Origin: Macrolepiota albuminosa
Lineage: Eukaryota > Basidiomycota > Agaricomycetes > Agaricales > Agaricaceae
Assembly (NCBI GenBank): GCA_027475525.1
Contig: JAMWFC010000051.1
Location: forward strand, 434,001-498,000
Direction: 5' to 3'
DNA: 64,000 bases
Position numbers and translations under genes: made by a program. Of the stretch, positions 13,126 through 23,169 are shown piece by piece. The notes under the pieces are model-generated. The model was not told the DNA's origin, did not search any database, and saw only the letters and a list, made by a program, of their open reading frames with translations. Every line of letters begins with the position of its first letter. Positions within the stretch are counted from its first letter, which is position 1.

Positions 13126-13450
13126 TGTTGAGGAATGTGATGCATAGTTCTAAACATCATCTATTACATCATTTTTATCTCATATACATGTATGTTTTAC
13201 TTTTATTTCATTGTAACGTATTCATTATCTTTTTATGATATAACATATTATATTCATGGCTATAAATACTTTGTAGAGACCTGGAGTCATGTCATCTCTT
13301 GACATTGACTTCAGATACGCCATTTACTTTATATATTATTATATTACTTGTACTTATACATGTTATCTCTCAACATTGACTCCAGTCTATTACTATATTA
13401 TCTACTATACACGAATATACATATTACTGTTGCATTATAATGCTGCATCA
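13126..13450 (+). repeat. Copia 5' LTR
   Basis: 325 bp, TG...CA ends, same length as the 3' LTR. It differs from the 3' LTR at roughly 26 positions (about 8%) counted by eye. Nearly all are transitions with A or T in this copy and G or C in the other, so this copy has decayed toward A/T. Confidence 0.92.
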
Positions 13451-13464
13451 GGTTATGGGCCCTG
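13451..13464 (+). other. Copia primer-binding site (half-tRNA type)
   Basis: Immediately after the LTR comes GGTTATGGGCCC. This is complementary, with one G:U wobble, to the anticodon stem-loop of eukaryotic initiator tRNA-Met (GGGCUCAUAACC). Drosophila copia and Ty5 use such internal half-tRNA priming. The match is short, so the tRNA identity is inferred. 13465-13640 is the leader before gag. Confidence 0.55.
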
Positions 13465-13640
13465 CCATCGCAAATGAGACCAGCACTTCCAAAATGTTAC
13501 AATTTCTGAAATTTAATAGTACAAACTACTATACCTGATCCGATAATATAAAGTTAGCTTTGCAGGCTAAAGCCTTGTAGGATGTAGTATCTGAGAGAAA
13601 GCCTCATCCTCTAAAACTACCCACCAAATATTCTGGCTTC

Positions 13641-16474
13641 ATGACCACTACGTGCCCTACTAGTAGTAATCAGCCTCCTCAAGTTGTTTATAAAGAGGGA
13701 TTGAACTTGATGAAGGCATTACAGTCTAAAGATTTTTCGACTTGGCAGACTGCTTGTGATAAATACAAGCACTGGCTCAATAAGGATGACTTGGCTATGG
13801 AATTAATTTGTAATGCTATTGAATATATCCAGCATGAGACTATAGTCAACCTTGACACTTTCCAAAAGATTTGGGAGCATATGAGGAAGAATTACGTTGA
13901 CCAGCAGAGTAGTATCAATATCCACTACTACTATCAGCAGTTATATGCAAAAAGATGGGATGGTAACTTACTCTTGGCTGATCACCTTGGGTTTTATATG
14001 AGTATTTGTTGCTGTTTTATTGAAGCCGGTCACAATGTCGATGACTATACTATCCTAAATGCCATGCTTCTCTTGTTACCTTGTACTCCAACCTGGGAAG
14101 TTGTTAAACAAAATCTATTATCTTGTGGTACTTCACTCATTCTCAAAACCGTAACAACAAAATTGTTATTCATGTACAACAGAATGATCCTTGAAAATAA
14201 TACAACAAATAAAACATTAACATTTTTATCCATTAAGAACAACAATTCGAGTGGGAGTAAAGTGAAGTTTAACTAAAAAAAATACCTAGGACCAAACACC
14301 AGCCAAAACCTGATGATGTCTGCCACAATTGTGGAGAGAAGGAATATTGGAGTCCAAAGTGTCCAAAGCCCAAATTGCCCAGGAGCTCCAGAAGCACAAA
14401 TATATCTATATTTCTACTTAAGCCTAGAGCACAAGAAGTCAGAAAGGTACTCATGGCCACATATAATGGTATGCCCACAGGATTGCTCCTCAATAGCACT
14501 GCATCATGCCACATGGTGGCTGATTTAGGCTATTATATTAACTATCAAGGGATTGAGAATCAATACATCTTTGTAGGTGGCATGAATGCATTGCCTGTTA
14601 CTGAAAAAGGAACTATTGCGTTCTGAATGTACCTTCCATCAGGGATTAATGATGTACATACAGCTGCACAACATATTGCACATCTCTACTCTTGGAGCTA
14701 ATCTTATAAGTCTTGGATTATTGCAAAGAGCTGGTGCCACAATAAATGGACTCACCTATGGCATCAGTCTATCATGGGATAATCAAGAGTTCCTGCATGC
14801 AAATCTTATAGGATCTCATGGAATACTTTATCACATCGAAATTATGACTATAAGCATAACAGATAACCATGTTGCTTTTATCATGAGCAAATCTACAATG
14901 TGTCTATGACATCAATGACTGGGTCACATTAGTTCATATGCTATCAAACATATGATAGATTGACAGCTTGTTATGGAAATAAAAATAAAGTTACCTCAGG
15001 AGTTCGATAGGCTTTGCAGCGGTTGTGCAAAAGGAAAGTTCTCTAGACCTCCTTTGCCTAATACCAGCAAAATCAAATATGAATTAAACAAATTACTTGT
15101 TATGGATCTGATGGGACTGATAAGTATACCCACCTGAAATGGCAATTGATATGCCATGGTTACGGTCAAAGCCAGCAAACGTTTTTTCTTTGGTCGACTT
15201 CTGAAAGGAAAAGAAGAGGTAAATAATGCCATGCAGGAAACAACAGCATTATACAAATGTAGTGGAGGAGTTTGTCAAAATTATATAAACTGATAATGGA
15301 AATGAGTTTGTTAATTCAACTATACAAAAGTTCTGCGTGTTGAATGGTATCCAGCATCAAATCACAAATCTGTATCAACCTTAGCAAAACAGGATAGCCA
15401 AACATGCCATTGCTGTCATAATGGAGATGTTTAGGTCAATGCTACATGATACAAATATGGACTTATAGTACTGGGATGAAGCCTTCATGTATGCAGTATA
15501 CATTTGATCTATTATGCCAACTTCCACTCTGCAGGGAAAAATTCCCTTTACTGAATAGTATGGTCAAAAACCTGATTTAGTGCACCTTCAAATCTTTGGA
15601 TTGTTGGGATGGGCACACGTTCCAAAGGAAGTATGCCAAGAAAAGTTAGAATTCTGTGCTGTATGTGTTTGCATGCTAGGCTGGTGGACGGACGAGACAA
15701 AAGGATATAGGCTTGAGAATCTGAAGAATGGCAAACTCATTACTTCTAGAGATGTTGAATTTTACAAATATAATACTCCGAGCGAGCTCGCACATCTAGA
15801 TCTTGAACTCACTCAGTCAACCACAGAAGAGATTAATGAGTTTATTACTATGGCAACATATCCTGAGACTGAAAAAACCAGACAGGTCTCTATATGTAAC
15901 CCCTCTTCTGAATCTGAGGTTGAAGTCTAGTTGGAAGACCTGCAACCCTCAGATAATGAGTCAGTCAGCACTCCAACAGAAGAACCAAGGTACCCCTCAC
16001 CTGCACCTTATTCCACTACAGCTCATGCTCAGACACCTTTGAATTTGCCTCCAGCACCTCAAAAGAGTATAAAATGGAAAGATCTACCCTAGCATGAACC
16101 CTCCACATGACTAAAAAGGCTTTTCACTAGATATTGGCAAGACAAAGACAATAACAAGTCCAATAGCCATATGGCCTTCGTTGCAGTCTCTGGCCCTAGT
16201 ATCAAAACTGCTTTGTCATTTGCCAACACCAACAAATGGCAAGAAGCTATCAAAAATGAATATAACCAGCTCATTAAAAGGGGAGTATTTATTGAGGTAA
16301 ACGACTCACCTTCTGGGAAGAAAGCCATGGGAAGCAAAATTGTGCTAAAAGAAAAGTTAGACAAAGATGAAAATCATGCAAAATACAAGGCATATATCAT
16401 GGCCTAGGGACTTTCTCAAGTCCACGGCGTTGATTATGATGAAACGTTCTCATCAGTCATGAAATTTACAATGC
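13641..16474 (+). pseudogene. Copia gag-pol, 5' part (gag to start of RT)
   Basis: An intact 211-residue gag ORF (13641-14276) belongs to the copia-type gag class. The zinc knuckle follows at about 14315-14365 as CHNCGEKEYWSPKC, with Tyr where the CCHC His should be. The protease motif (about 14490) reads LNSTASCHMV where the catalytic motif should be D-S-G-A-S-C, so the Asp is Asn. In the integrase, VMDLMG and TDNGNEF keep two Asp residues, but the third catalytic position reads AKHA instead of AERA (Glu to Lys). Open pieces at 15580-15930 and 16171-16407 cover the integrase C-terminus and the start of the RT. Stops interrupt every domain. The frame ends at the E2 insertion and resumes at 53622. 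Confidence 0.85.
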
Positions 16475-16740
16475 TGATAGGACCCCATACAGGATCAGCG
16501 CATCAACGGCAGGCTGTGGCAACGCGGCACGGGCTTGGAATACCTTAGCGCGCACTAACTAACTAATTTTGGCAATATTTGACGGCCGCGCACGGCAAGA
16601 AGCAGATCCGATCAATGATAGCGCCGGCGGCAGACAGAATGACAACTGACAGATGGCATCAGTCACTGATGACAGCGCTTAGCGAGAAGCCTGATGATCT
16701 ATCAAAAACTGACGGACAGCTTGGCGTTGGACCTTGGCGT
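16475..16740 (+). repeat. E2 5' LTR, left part
   Basis: The first 266 bp of the 936-bp LTR, starting TGATAGG. It is interrupted by E1, whose 4-bp TSD GCGT is at 16737-16740 and 30896-30899. It matches 52609-52874 of the 3' LTR closely. The unbroken sequence at the corresponding place in the 3' LTR (near 52870) is the empty site. Confidence 0.92.
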
Positions 16741-17883
16741 TGATAACGCCAACTGTGGTTGGGTGCGCTGGACGTATACGCAGTACAACGCCGTCTCCAG
16801 CGCTTGGCGTACGTAGTTGTGAGGAGTCCTGACAGGGTCCCGGTGTGCTCGAGTGGAGGTAGTAAAACGATGCGCTAGATTGTAGCGCTTCGGGGGCTAC
16901 CTGGCAGACGGTTAGTGTCGTGGTTTAGGCAAAGATATTGGAGAAAAGACGAGTAGCGCAGCGTATTGTGCCGCTACCTGGCAGACGGTTAGTGTCGTGG
17001 TTTAGGCAAAGATATTGGAGAAAAGACGAGTAGCGCAGCGTATTGTGCCCGTAACACCGTAAATGATGAAGACGAGATAGACGGAGCTAGCGCCCGACTT
17101 AGTGACGAAGTCGGAGGAGGCTAGCGCGAGTTGAACGCTAAGTGTAACTGTGTGTTCGAGGGGTTACGATTCGTTGTTATATACATGAAAAGTAGCTATT
17201 TTATATACAGTGCGCTACCGTGTTTGCCAAGATACAAGTCCATCTGCGGCGCTACCTCCTAGCGCCTCTCCTCGTGGTTTACTCTAACGGCGACCTGTCA
17301 ACGGCGACCTTGTGCACATGGCTGACGGCGACCAACGGCGTTATGACCCACGGCGACCTGCGGTGACTCTATATTGACTTAGAGTTGTACGAGTCTGTTC
17401 ACTTTTCTATAACTCCGATTGGCCAGGCCGTTCCGGGGTATGGTCGGAAAATCCTCGACAGACGCCGTGAGCGCTAATGTCAGCGCTACTCATTGTATTA
17501 GTTCCTGTCCGGTCCAGATGTCGGATTTAAGTATATCCAGTGCCGCCGTCATTGATCCCTTTAGACTTCTGATTGAAGTGCCTCGTCCAATGGCGGCGCC
17601 TGCTGCTGGCTCCTTCTGGAAGTGATCGGGGTTTAGTTATAGTCCTCTCCCGCCGTTGTGTTAGCGCTATACGTTATGAGCCTCCTTCGTCCTTGGGCTA
17701 GGTGAAAGGAGTGCGCTGTAGGCCTGGTAGCTAGGGGTTAGGATAAGTTTCCACATCCTGTAGTAATTTGCCAGAGCTAGAGCTGCTCTATATTCCCAAC
17801 TGGTCGCTAGAGTCCTGAATACGTCAAGTGTCGGTTGGCCTATAATGTCCCTTGATGCGCTCAGTCCGAGTAGAAGCCTATCA
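16741..17883 (-). repeat. E1 3' LTR
   Basis: 1143 bp. It contains a 77-bp tandem duplication (units at 16896 and 16973) and lacks 4 bp (GTGG) relative to the other LTR. 1070+77-4 = 1143, so otherwise the same length. Very high identity to 29826-30895. Confidence 0.92.
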
Positions 17884-18030
17884 TCTCCCCCCAACTGAAA
17901 AATTGACTGTCCTCAGTCAAACGCCGTCATTAATTTGACTGCGCTACGGTCCGTATGATGCCGCCGGCGCCTTATAAAAATCATTTTTTAGCCCTTCACC
18001 TTCTCGTGTTTTCCTTCCCATCTTTCCAAC
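17884..18030. promoter_or_regulatory. E1 polypurine tract (minus) and aORF1 promoter (plus)
   Basis: On the minus strand AGTTGGGGGGAGA (17896-17884) abuts the 3' LTR and is the plus-strand DNA primer. On the plus strand TATAAAA (17973-17979) lies about 55 bp before the ATG at 18031, followed by a pyrimidine-rich leader, a usual fungal core-promoter layout. Confidence 0.75.
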
Positions 18031-20880
18031 ATGTCCACTCCTTTCGATGCCTCTGCTCTTCGCAATTTCCTGGCTAAAGCCTCTTATTTATTCGATCGCG
18101 CTAAGTCTGTCGGTCCCGCCGATGCGCCACAAACCGTCCCTGGCATTATGCAACTCTATCGGCGCTGGCTCGTGGTCCGCGGCTCTGACAGTTCCTGGGC
18201 GCGGGGCGTCGAGGTTCGTGAATGGTGCATGGCTCGGTACCGTGAATATGAGGGTGCCGATTGGTTGCTACCGTTCGCGGACTTGTTCGTAAGTTTTTAG
18301 GTTTGATTTTAGGTTCGTGGCGCTAAGGTTCAGCGCCCATACTAGGCTCCTTCCCTATCCGACGAGATCGACGCCCTGCTGGCTAGTACCGAGGTTGGCG
18401 AGGTGAGTTCCCTCCTTTTCTTCCTCACATTTTCCGTGTTAACCCTGAGTAGTCGGTTGCTACGTCGCCCACCGTTGCAAGTCTTCCTAGCGCCCCGTCG
18501 GCCTCTACCGTTCCTTCCGTTCCGGCCGCTCCTGCTGCTCCTGTTTCCGTTCTGCCTCCTCCCGTTCTTGGTAGTCCTTTTCGTGGCGATGCTTCTCCCG
18601 ATCGTCCTGCACCCATCGTCGCTTCTCCCACTCGTACTGCGTTCTTGGTAGTCCTTTTCGTGGCGATGCTTCTCCCGATCGTCCTGCACCCATCGTCGCT
18701 TCTCCCACTCGTACTGCGCCTCCCCTCGGCCATCAAACGGATTGCCGTTACCGCCAGTGAGCCCCGGCCCGGACCTACCCATACTATTTCTCGCCTTCCT
18801 CCCCGTAACTTCGCCGTCGTTATTACTCGCGCGCCCCCTACTCGCCCGGACCTACCCATACTATTTCTCGCCTTCCTCCCCGTAACTTCGCCGTCGTTAT
18901 TACTCGCGCGCCCCCTACTCTCGCTAGTCCTTGTCTTCTTGCCTCTAGTTCTTCTACTCACTCTTCTTCTTAGGTCAATCTCCCTGCTCGTGTTGCCCCT
19001 TTGTATGTCGTAAGTGTTTCCTTTTAAGATCGCTTGTCTCTAGCGCCTGATCGAGCCCTTCTTAGGCGCCCAACCAAACTATGTTTACCGACGCGGAGCT
19101 TCGTGATTTGCTGCGCCTTCGTCGCGATACTACCGTCATTGATACCGGCCTCCCGGCTGGTGTCCAGGTGCTCGGCGCTAAGAAGAAGGTTACGGTGGCA
19201 CCCGTGGAGCGCCGCGCCTTTAGGGCGAAGATTGGTGCGGTAAGTGCATGTTTGTCCCTGAAAGGTTGATGACGTCGCTAACTTCTTTCCCAGTGCGATA
19301 AATGCTGGTCTGAAAACGATCCTGATGTTTGTCCCTGAAAGGTTGATGACGTCGCTAACTTCTTTCCCAGTGCGATAAATGCTGGTCTGAAAACGATCCT
19401 GAGGTTGCTGGTTTCCTACCGCCTCTCTTCCCTGCTACCGTTGCGATGCGTTGAAACGGGGCTGTGCCTTCAATGGGATTCGTACTCGCGAACGTGGTAG
19501 GGACGCTATCATGCAGCGCAATTACGAGCGCGCAGTCTTAGTTCGTAACGCCCGGGCCTTTGTGTTGCAGCAACGCGATTTGGCCGCTACTCGTCAGCCC
19601 ACTGTGATTAGCGCTGCAAGCCTAGCGCTTCCCATCACCCAAGATGGTACTACCGTGACCGCCCCCTTTGCCCGTTCTCCCCGTCGTCCCGTCCCTTCGA
19701 AGCGTAAGCCTATTGTCGCCTCTCCTAGCAAGAGTCCCGGTAAGCGCCGGGAGCTAGCGCCTGCTACTCCCGTCGTCTTGTCTTCTACCGAGTCGTCTAC
19801 TGATGAAGGCGAGGATACCGAGAGGGATGCTGAGGGCGAGGATGACGATGAGGCTGGGCCTGTGGTCGACACCGATGCGCTATTGGCGGTACGCGCTCTT
19901 CTGCTTCGCATTACTCCCCCTATTGCCGCTAACCCTTATCAGGGCGGCCCCAGTGGTAATCGGTGCGTAATGTTCGTGTTTTCCTGTTTTAGGTTGCGCT
20001 AACCTCCTTGTCGCCAGGTCCCCTACTCCTTTGCTTCCGGTCGTCGTGGATATCCCGTCCGCCGAAGATGTCGTGATGTCTGTTGCCGGCGCTACCCCTG
20101 CTCCCGAGCCTGTCGCGGCTAGCGCCTCCCCCGTCGCCCTTCCTATTACACCATCTCTTACCCCTCCTCGTAGCCTCTCTTCTTTCCCCAGTACTCGCGA
20201 GTCCTCTACCGTGCCTGAGTCCGAAGGGACCCTAGTAGCTCAGGGCGAGCGCCGCCGCCGCTGGAGGTACTTGCCTTCCTATGGCATCCGCCTTTCTTCC
20301 GCTAGGGCCATGTCCCCAGGCGATGAGCGCCATGAATGGACCCCCCGTGCTCCCGTAACCGTTCGAGTAAGTCTGCATTTCCTAGTTAGTTCGCCTCTCC
20401 GCTGACCTCCGCTAAGTTCGATCCTTTTTGGACCCCTCCTCCCGCCATGCGCGTTTCCGGCGACGCCTATCCCTGGCTTGGGGATGAGTTCTCTTATCCT
20501 GTCACTCCCCTTCGTCCTGCCGCCGATCTCCATCAACAACTTCGCCAGATCGAGGACGCGACCGACGTCGTTGGTAGCGAACTCGCCCTCCTCCGTCCTC
20601 GTGTTTCCACCTTAGCGCGCCGTGAGCTCCTCCTGCTTGAGCTCCATGACGACATCACTGATGCGCTTGAGTGGCAAGCGAGTAACGCCATTCAAGACGG
20701 GGACTTGCTTCCATTGGGTGATCCCGCTCCATCACTGATGCGCTTGAGTGGCAAGCGAGTAACGCCATTCAAGACGGGGACTTGCTTCCATTGGGTGATC
20801 CCGCTCCTCCGCGTCTGATGCGTAGTCGCCGGCCCGTAGCGCTTCGAATTTTTGTGGACTTTGAAAATTTTGATACGTAG
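18031..20880 (+). CDS. E1 antisense accessory gene (aORF1), multi-exon
   Basis: Antisense to gag-pol. Exon 1 (18031-about 18285) encodes MSTPFDASALRNFLAKASYL and a Trp-rich helical segment matching exon 1 of the E2 gene (REWCMARYREYEGADWLLPF). Introns with GTAAG/GTGAG donors follow near 18286, 18396, 19016, 19240, 19965 and 20367. Later exons encode MFTDAELRDLLRLRRDTTVI, then the Cys module CDKCWSENDPE / GCWFPTASLPCYRCDALKRG (about 19371-19465), a long Ser/acidic stretch, RWRYLPSYG, and a C-terminal helical region with ALEWQASNAIQDGDLLPLGD. Stop at 20878-20880. Four 77-bp duplications break the frame and one G is missing before the Cys module. It shows the same exon order and motifs as the E2 gene, at far lower identity than pol. 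Function unknown. A DNA- or RNA-binding, possibly regulatory, role is inferred. Confidence 0.78.
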
Positions 20881-21351
20881 TCTGTGATAGCCATACTAAA
20901 ATAAACGCTCCCCTCCCCTTGTTTCGAAATCGTCAGTTTGTAAGTAATCAAAATACAAAGTAAGAAAAAGGGGAAACGCTCAGTAAATCATCATGGCGTA
21001 AAAACCCCTATTACCAGCGCGACCCAATAGCCAATATCGCGCCAGCCTAGGAAGAAATAGGTATCGTCTGTAGAAAAATAAGTCGATTCATGCAAGAAGT
21101 TTTAATGTATAAGAAATAGAGTGCCACTGATCGCTTGTGGTTATTCGGTGATGGTGGGTATAAGCGCTAGATCTCGAAGGTTAATACCCTCTTTGTACGA
21201 CCTAAAATGGTTTCCAGCGCATCCTATTGGTTCGTGTCTGCGTCAGGGTCCAAGCCCCTTGAGAAGTGCCCTCCCACGCTGTCGCTAGTTGAAACACCGT
21301 CCGAGTCCTATAAATTGCCCATGCCTCGACAGCATCTCATCAGTCTTCGCG
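20881..21351 (+). promoter_or_regulatory. Spacer with aORF2 promoter
   Basis: About 470 bp between antisense genes. TATAAAT at 21309-21315 is about 40 bp before the aORF2 start. Nothing else is recognised here. Confidence 0.45.
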
Positions 21352-21939
21352 ATGGAAAGCCCAACCGGCATCGTGTGGACTGCCCGTTGTGATCGTGTTC
21401 ACGTCGTAATTGATCCCCCCACTTTCCTGGAACGCGCTACCTCGTTCTTCCACCACTACCCAGCGGTTGGCGTACCCGGACTGACCGACGGAGTCGTTGA
21501 ATTAGGTCGTCGCTGCCAGCTACTTTCCACCACTACCCAGCGGTTGGCGTACCCGGACTGACCGACGGAGTCGTTGAATTAGGTCGTCGCTGCCAGCTAC
21601 TCGTGTAGCCTGTGAGATCTGGAACGATGACCTGCCGTTGACCCGTTTCGGTATGGAGAAAAACTGGAGTCGGATTTTTCAGGTGCGCTATTGCCTTTTT
21701 CGCCCTCCTTCTCTTCTGATAGTCTCCAAATCAAGCAAATCGCGACCAAGGAAACGAAAGAACGTCTTGAGCTGCTGCTGGAGGAGAGTCACTACCTGGT
21801 TTGTCATTTTATTACCTCTTTTCTTCCGTCTAACGCGTCGCTCCGCCAGGCGCCTCGCTCGTCTACCGGTGGCCGGCTTTTTCGTGGTCCTGCTGAAGGC
21901 TGGAGGCCTCCCAGGCCTCTCCTTCTGCCCGGGCCTTGA
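21352..21939 (+). CDS. E1 antisense gene aORF2, small spliced gene
   Basis: Start ATG at 21352: MESPTGIVWTARCDRVHVVI, then a segment with RATSFFHHYPAVGVPGL. A 77-bp duplication (21448/21525) and apparently a lost base interrupt it before NDDLPLTRFGMEKNWSRIFQ. An intron (GTGCGC near 21683 to CAAG near 21738) leads to an amphipathic exon (TKETKERLELLLEESHYL). A second intron (GTTTGT to GCCAG) leads to a short Arg/Pro-rich tail ending at 21939. No homologue is present in E2 or E3, which lack this segment. I recognise no family. The frame, TATA box and introns support a real gene. Confidence 0.55.
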
Positions 21940-22178
21940 TGCTCGTCCGTCTCCCATGTCGTTTATGTAAGTCGGCTCCTTCTTTTCCGTGGCGCCACCG
22001 GGCTGACAGACTTTGGCTAGTTGATTTCTTTTTGTCGTAGTTAAATGAAATGCATCACTGCCTCCCCCCCCCTCATGATTGTTTTGCGCATGTAAGAGTT
22101 CCCAAGTATCCGCGACCCTGCACGTAGCTTGAGGTATTTTATGGGTTCAGGCGCTGTTAACCCGGTTAGTATCATATC
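21940..22178. other. Spacer between aORF2 and aORF3
   Basis: About 240 bp with a C-run near 22065 and no clear coding potential. Presumably the 3' end of aORF2 and the promoter of aORF3. Confidence 0.35.
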
Positions 22179-22980
22179 ATGCCAGAACCTTCCCTCCTTC
22201 TTGATGACCCCGTACTCGTTCACCGGCCTCTCATCCTAGATCGCCTCGAGCGCTTCCTCGCGTTAATGCCTGACGGCGGCTTTCCGCAGGAGAACAGCAA
22301 CATATTGACCCTTGTGCGCCGATACCGGATCCTGCTAGCGGCCTCCGCCGAATGGGAGATAGATACGGACCCGGCCCTAGTCACCGTAAACCCTTTATTA
22401 GCGCATGCTTTAGGTAATACTTATGCGTGTCGTAGGAGCAGACCATTACTGGTACCGCGTTGAGCCTTCATAGTCTTCTCCGCGAGACCGGGGGTTTGGT
22501 TAGTACCTATACCCCTTTTTCGCCTAGCTTTGGTTAGCTAACTCCCTGTCCTTTTCTAGAGCCTTTCCTGGCTCCCTCTTCCGGTTCTTGTCAACCTTAG
22601 CGCTAGTAGAGCCGTGCTTGACCGCGTAATCGTTCCTTTCACAGCTTTAGAGCGTCGCTTGGACGAGGCCGGGTGGTACTCGTCCCCTACTCGTCCCGCC
22701 GCTCCATCGTTCCTTTCACAGCTTTAGAGCGTCGCTTGGACGAGGCCGGGTGGTACTCGTCCCCTACTCGTCCCGCCGCTCCACCTACAATCGCACTTCC
22801 CGTGCCTCCTCCTGCGCTCCCGTACCTCCTCCTCCAGTCGCTCCTTCCGCTCCGCCTAACGCTGCCATTCGTCCCCCTCCGGTGCTCCTCCCGCCTATAG
22901 GCGACACAAGGAGCGAGTCAAAGGCCCTCGTCGGCGGTCGTCGTCGTTGTCTTAAACTTTCGCAGTCAAGTATAGTTTAG
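22179..22980 (+). CDS. E1 antisense gene aORF3, spliced, proline-rich C-terminus
   Basis: Starts MPEPSLLLDDPVLVHRPLIL with a helical N-terminal domain (RRYRILLAASAEWEIDTD). Introns begin near 22411 (GTAATA...CATAG) and near 22497 (GTTAGT...TTCTAG). The third exon encodes RAVLDRVIVPFTALERRLDE, then a proline/alanine-rich tail (APVPPPPVAPSAPP) and a basic end, stop at 22978-22980. A 77-bp duplication (22629/22706) with a suspected 1-bp loss shifts the tail frame. It is unique to E1 in this window. Function unknown. Confidence 0.5.
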
Positions 22981-23169
22981 TAGTGCCGCATGTATTAGTA
23001 CCGCCAATTTATGCACCCCTTTCGTGGTTACTAGCGCATACTTTAAGTCCGTAGCAGGGGGCGCTAACCGCTGGCGCCTCGTTTTCCGTGGTCTTTTATT
23101 GTTCCTCTTCGTCATCAGGAGTGATCTCGTCGTCGTCCACCAACTCAGTCTCTTCTCGTTTTCCGTGGT

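Noticed and set aside
18342..18961. Arg/Gly-rich minus-strand ORFs of 146 and 178 codons
   Set aside because: They are shadows of the Ser/Pro-rich aORF1 exons on the plus strand and are lengthened by 77-bp duplications.
18786..19013. Leucine-rich plus-strand ORF suggesting a membrane protein
   Set aside because: Alternative frame over the Ser/Pro-rich aORF1 exon. The hydrophobic run results from CT-rich codons read out of frame.
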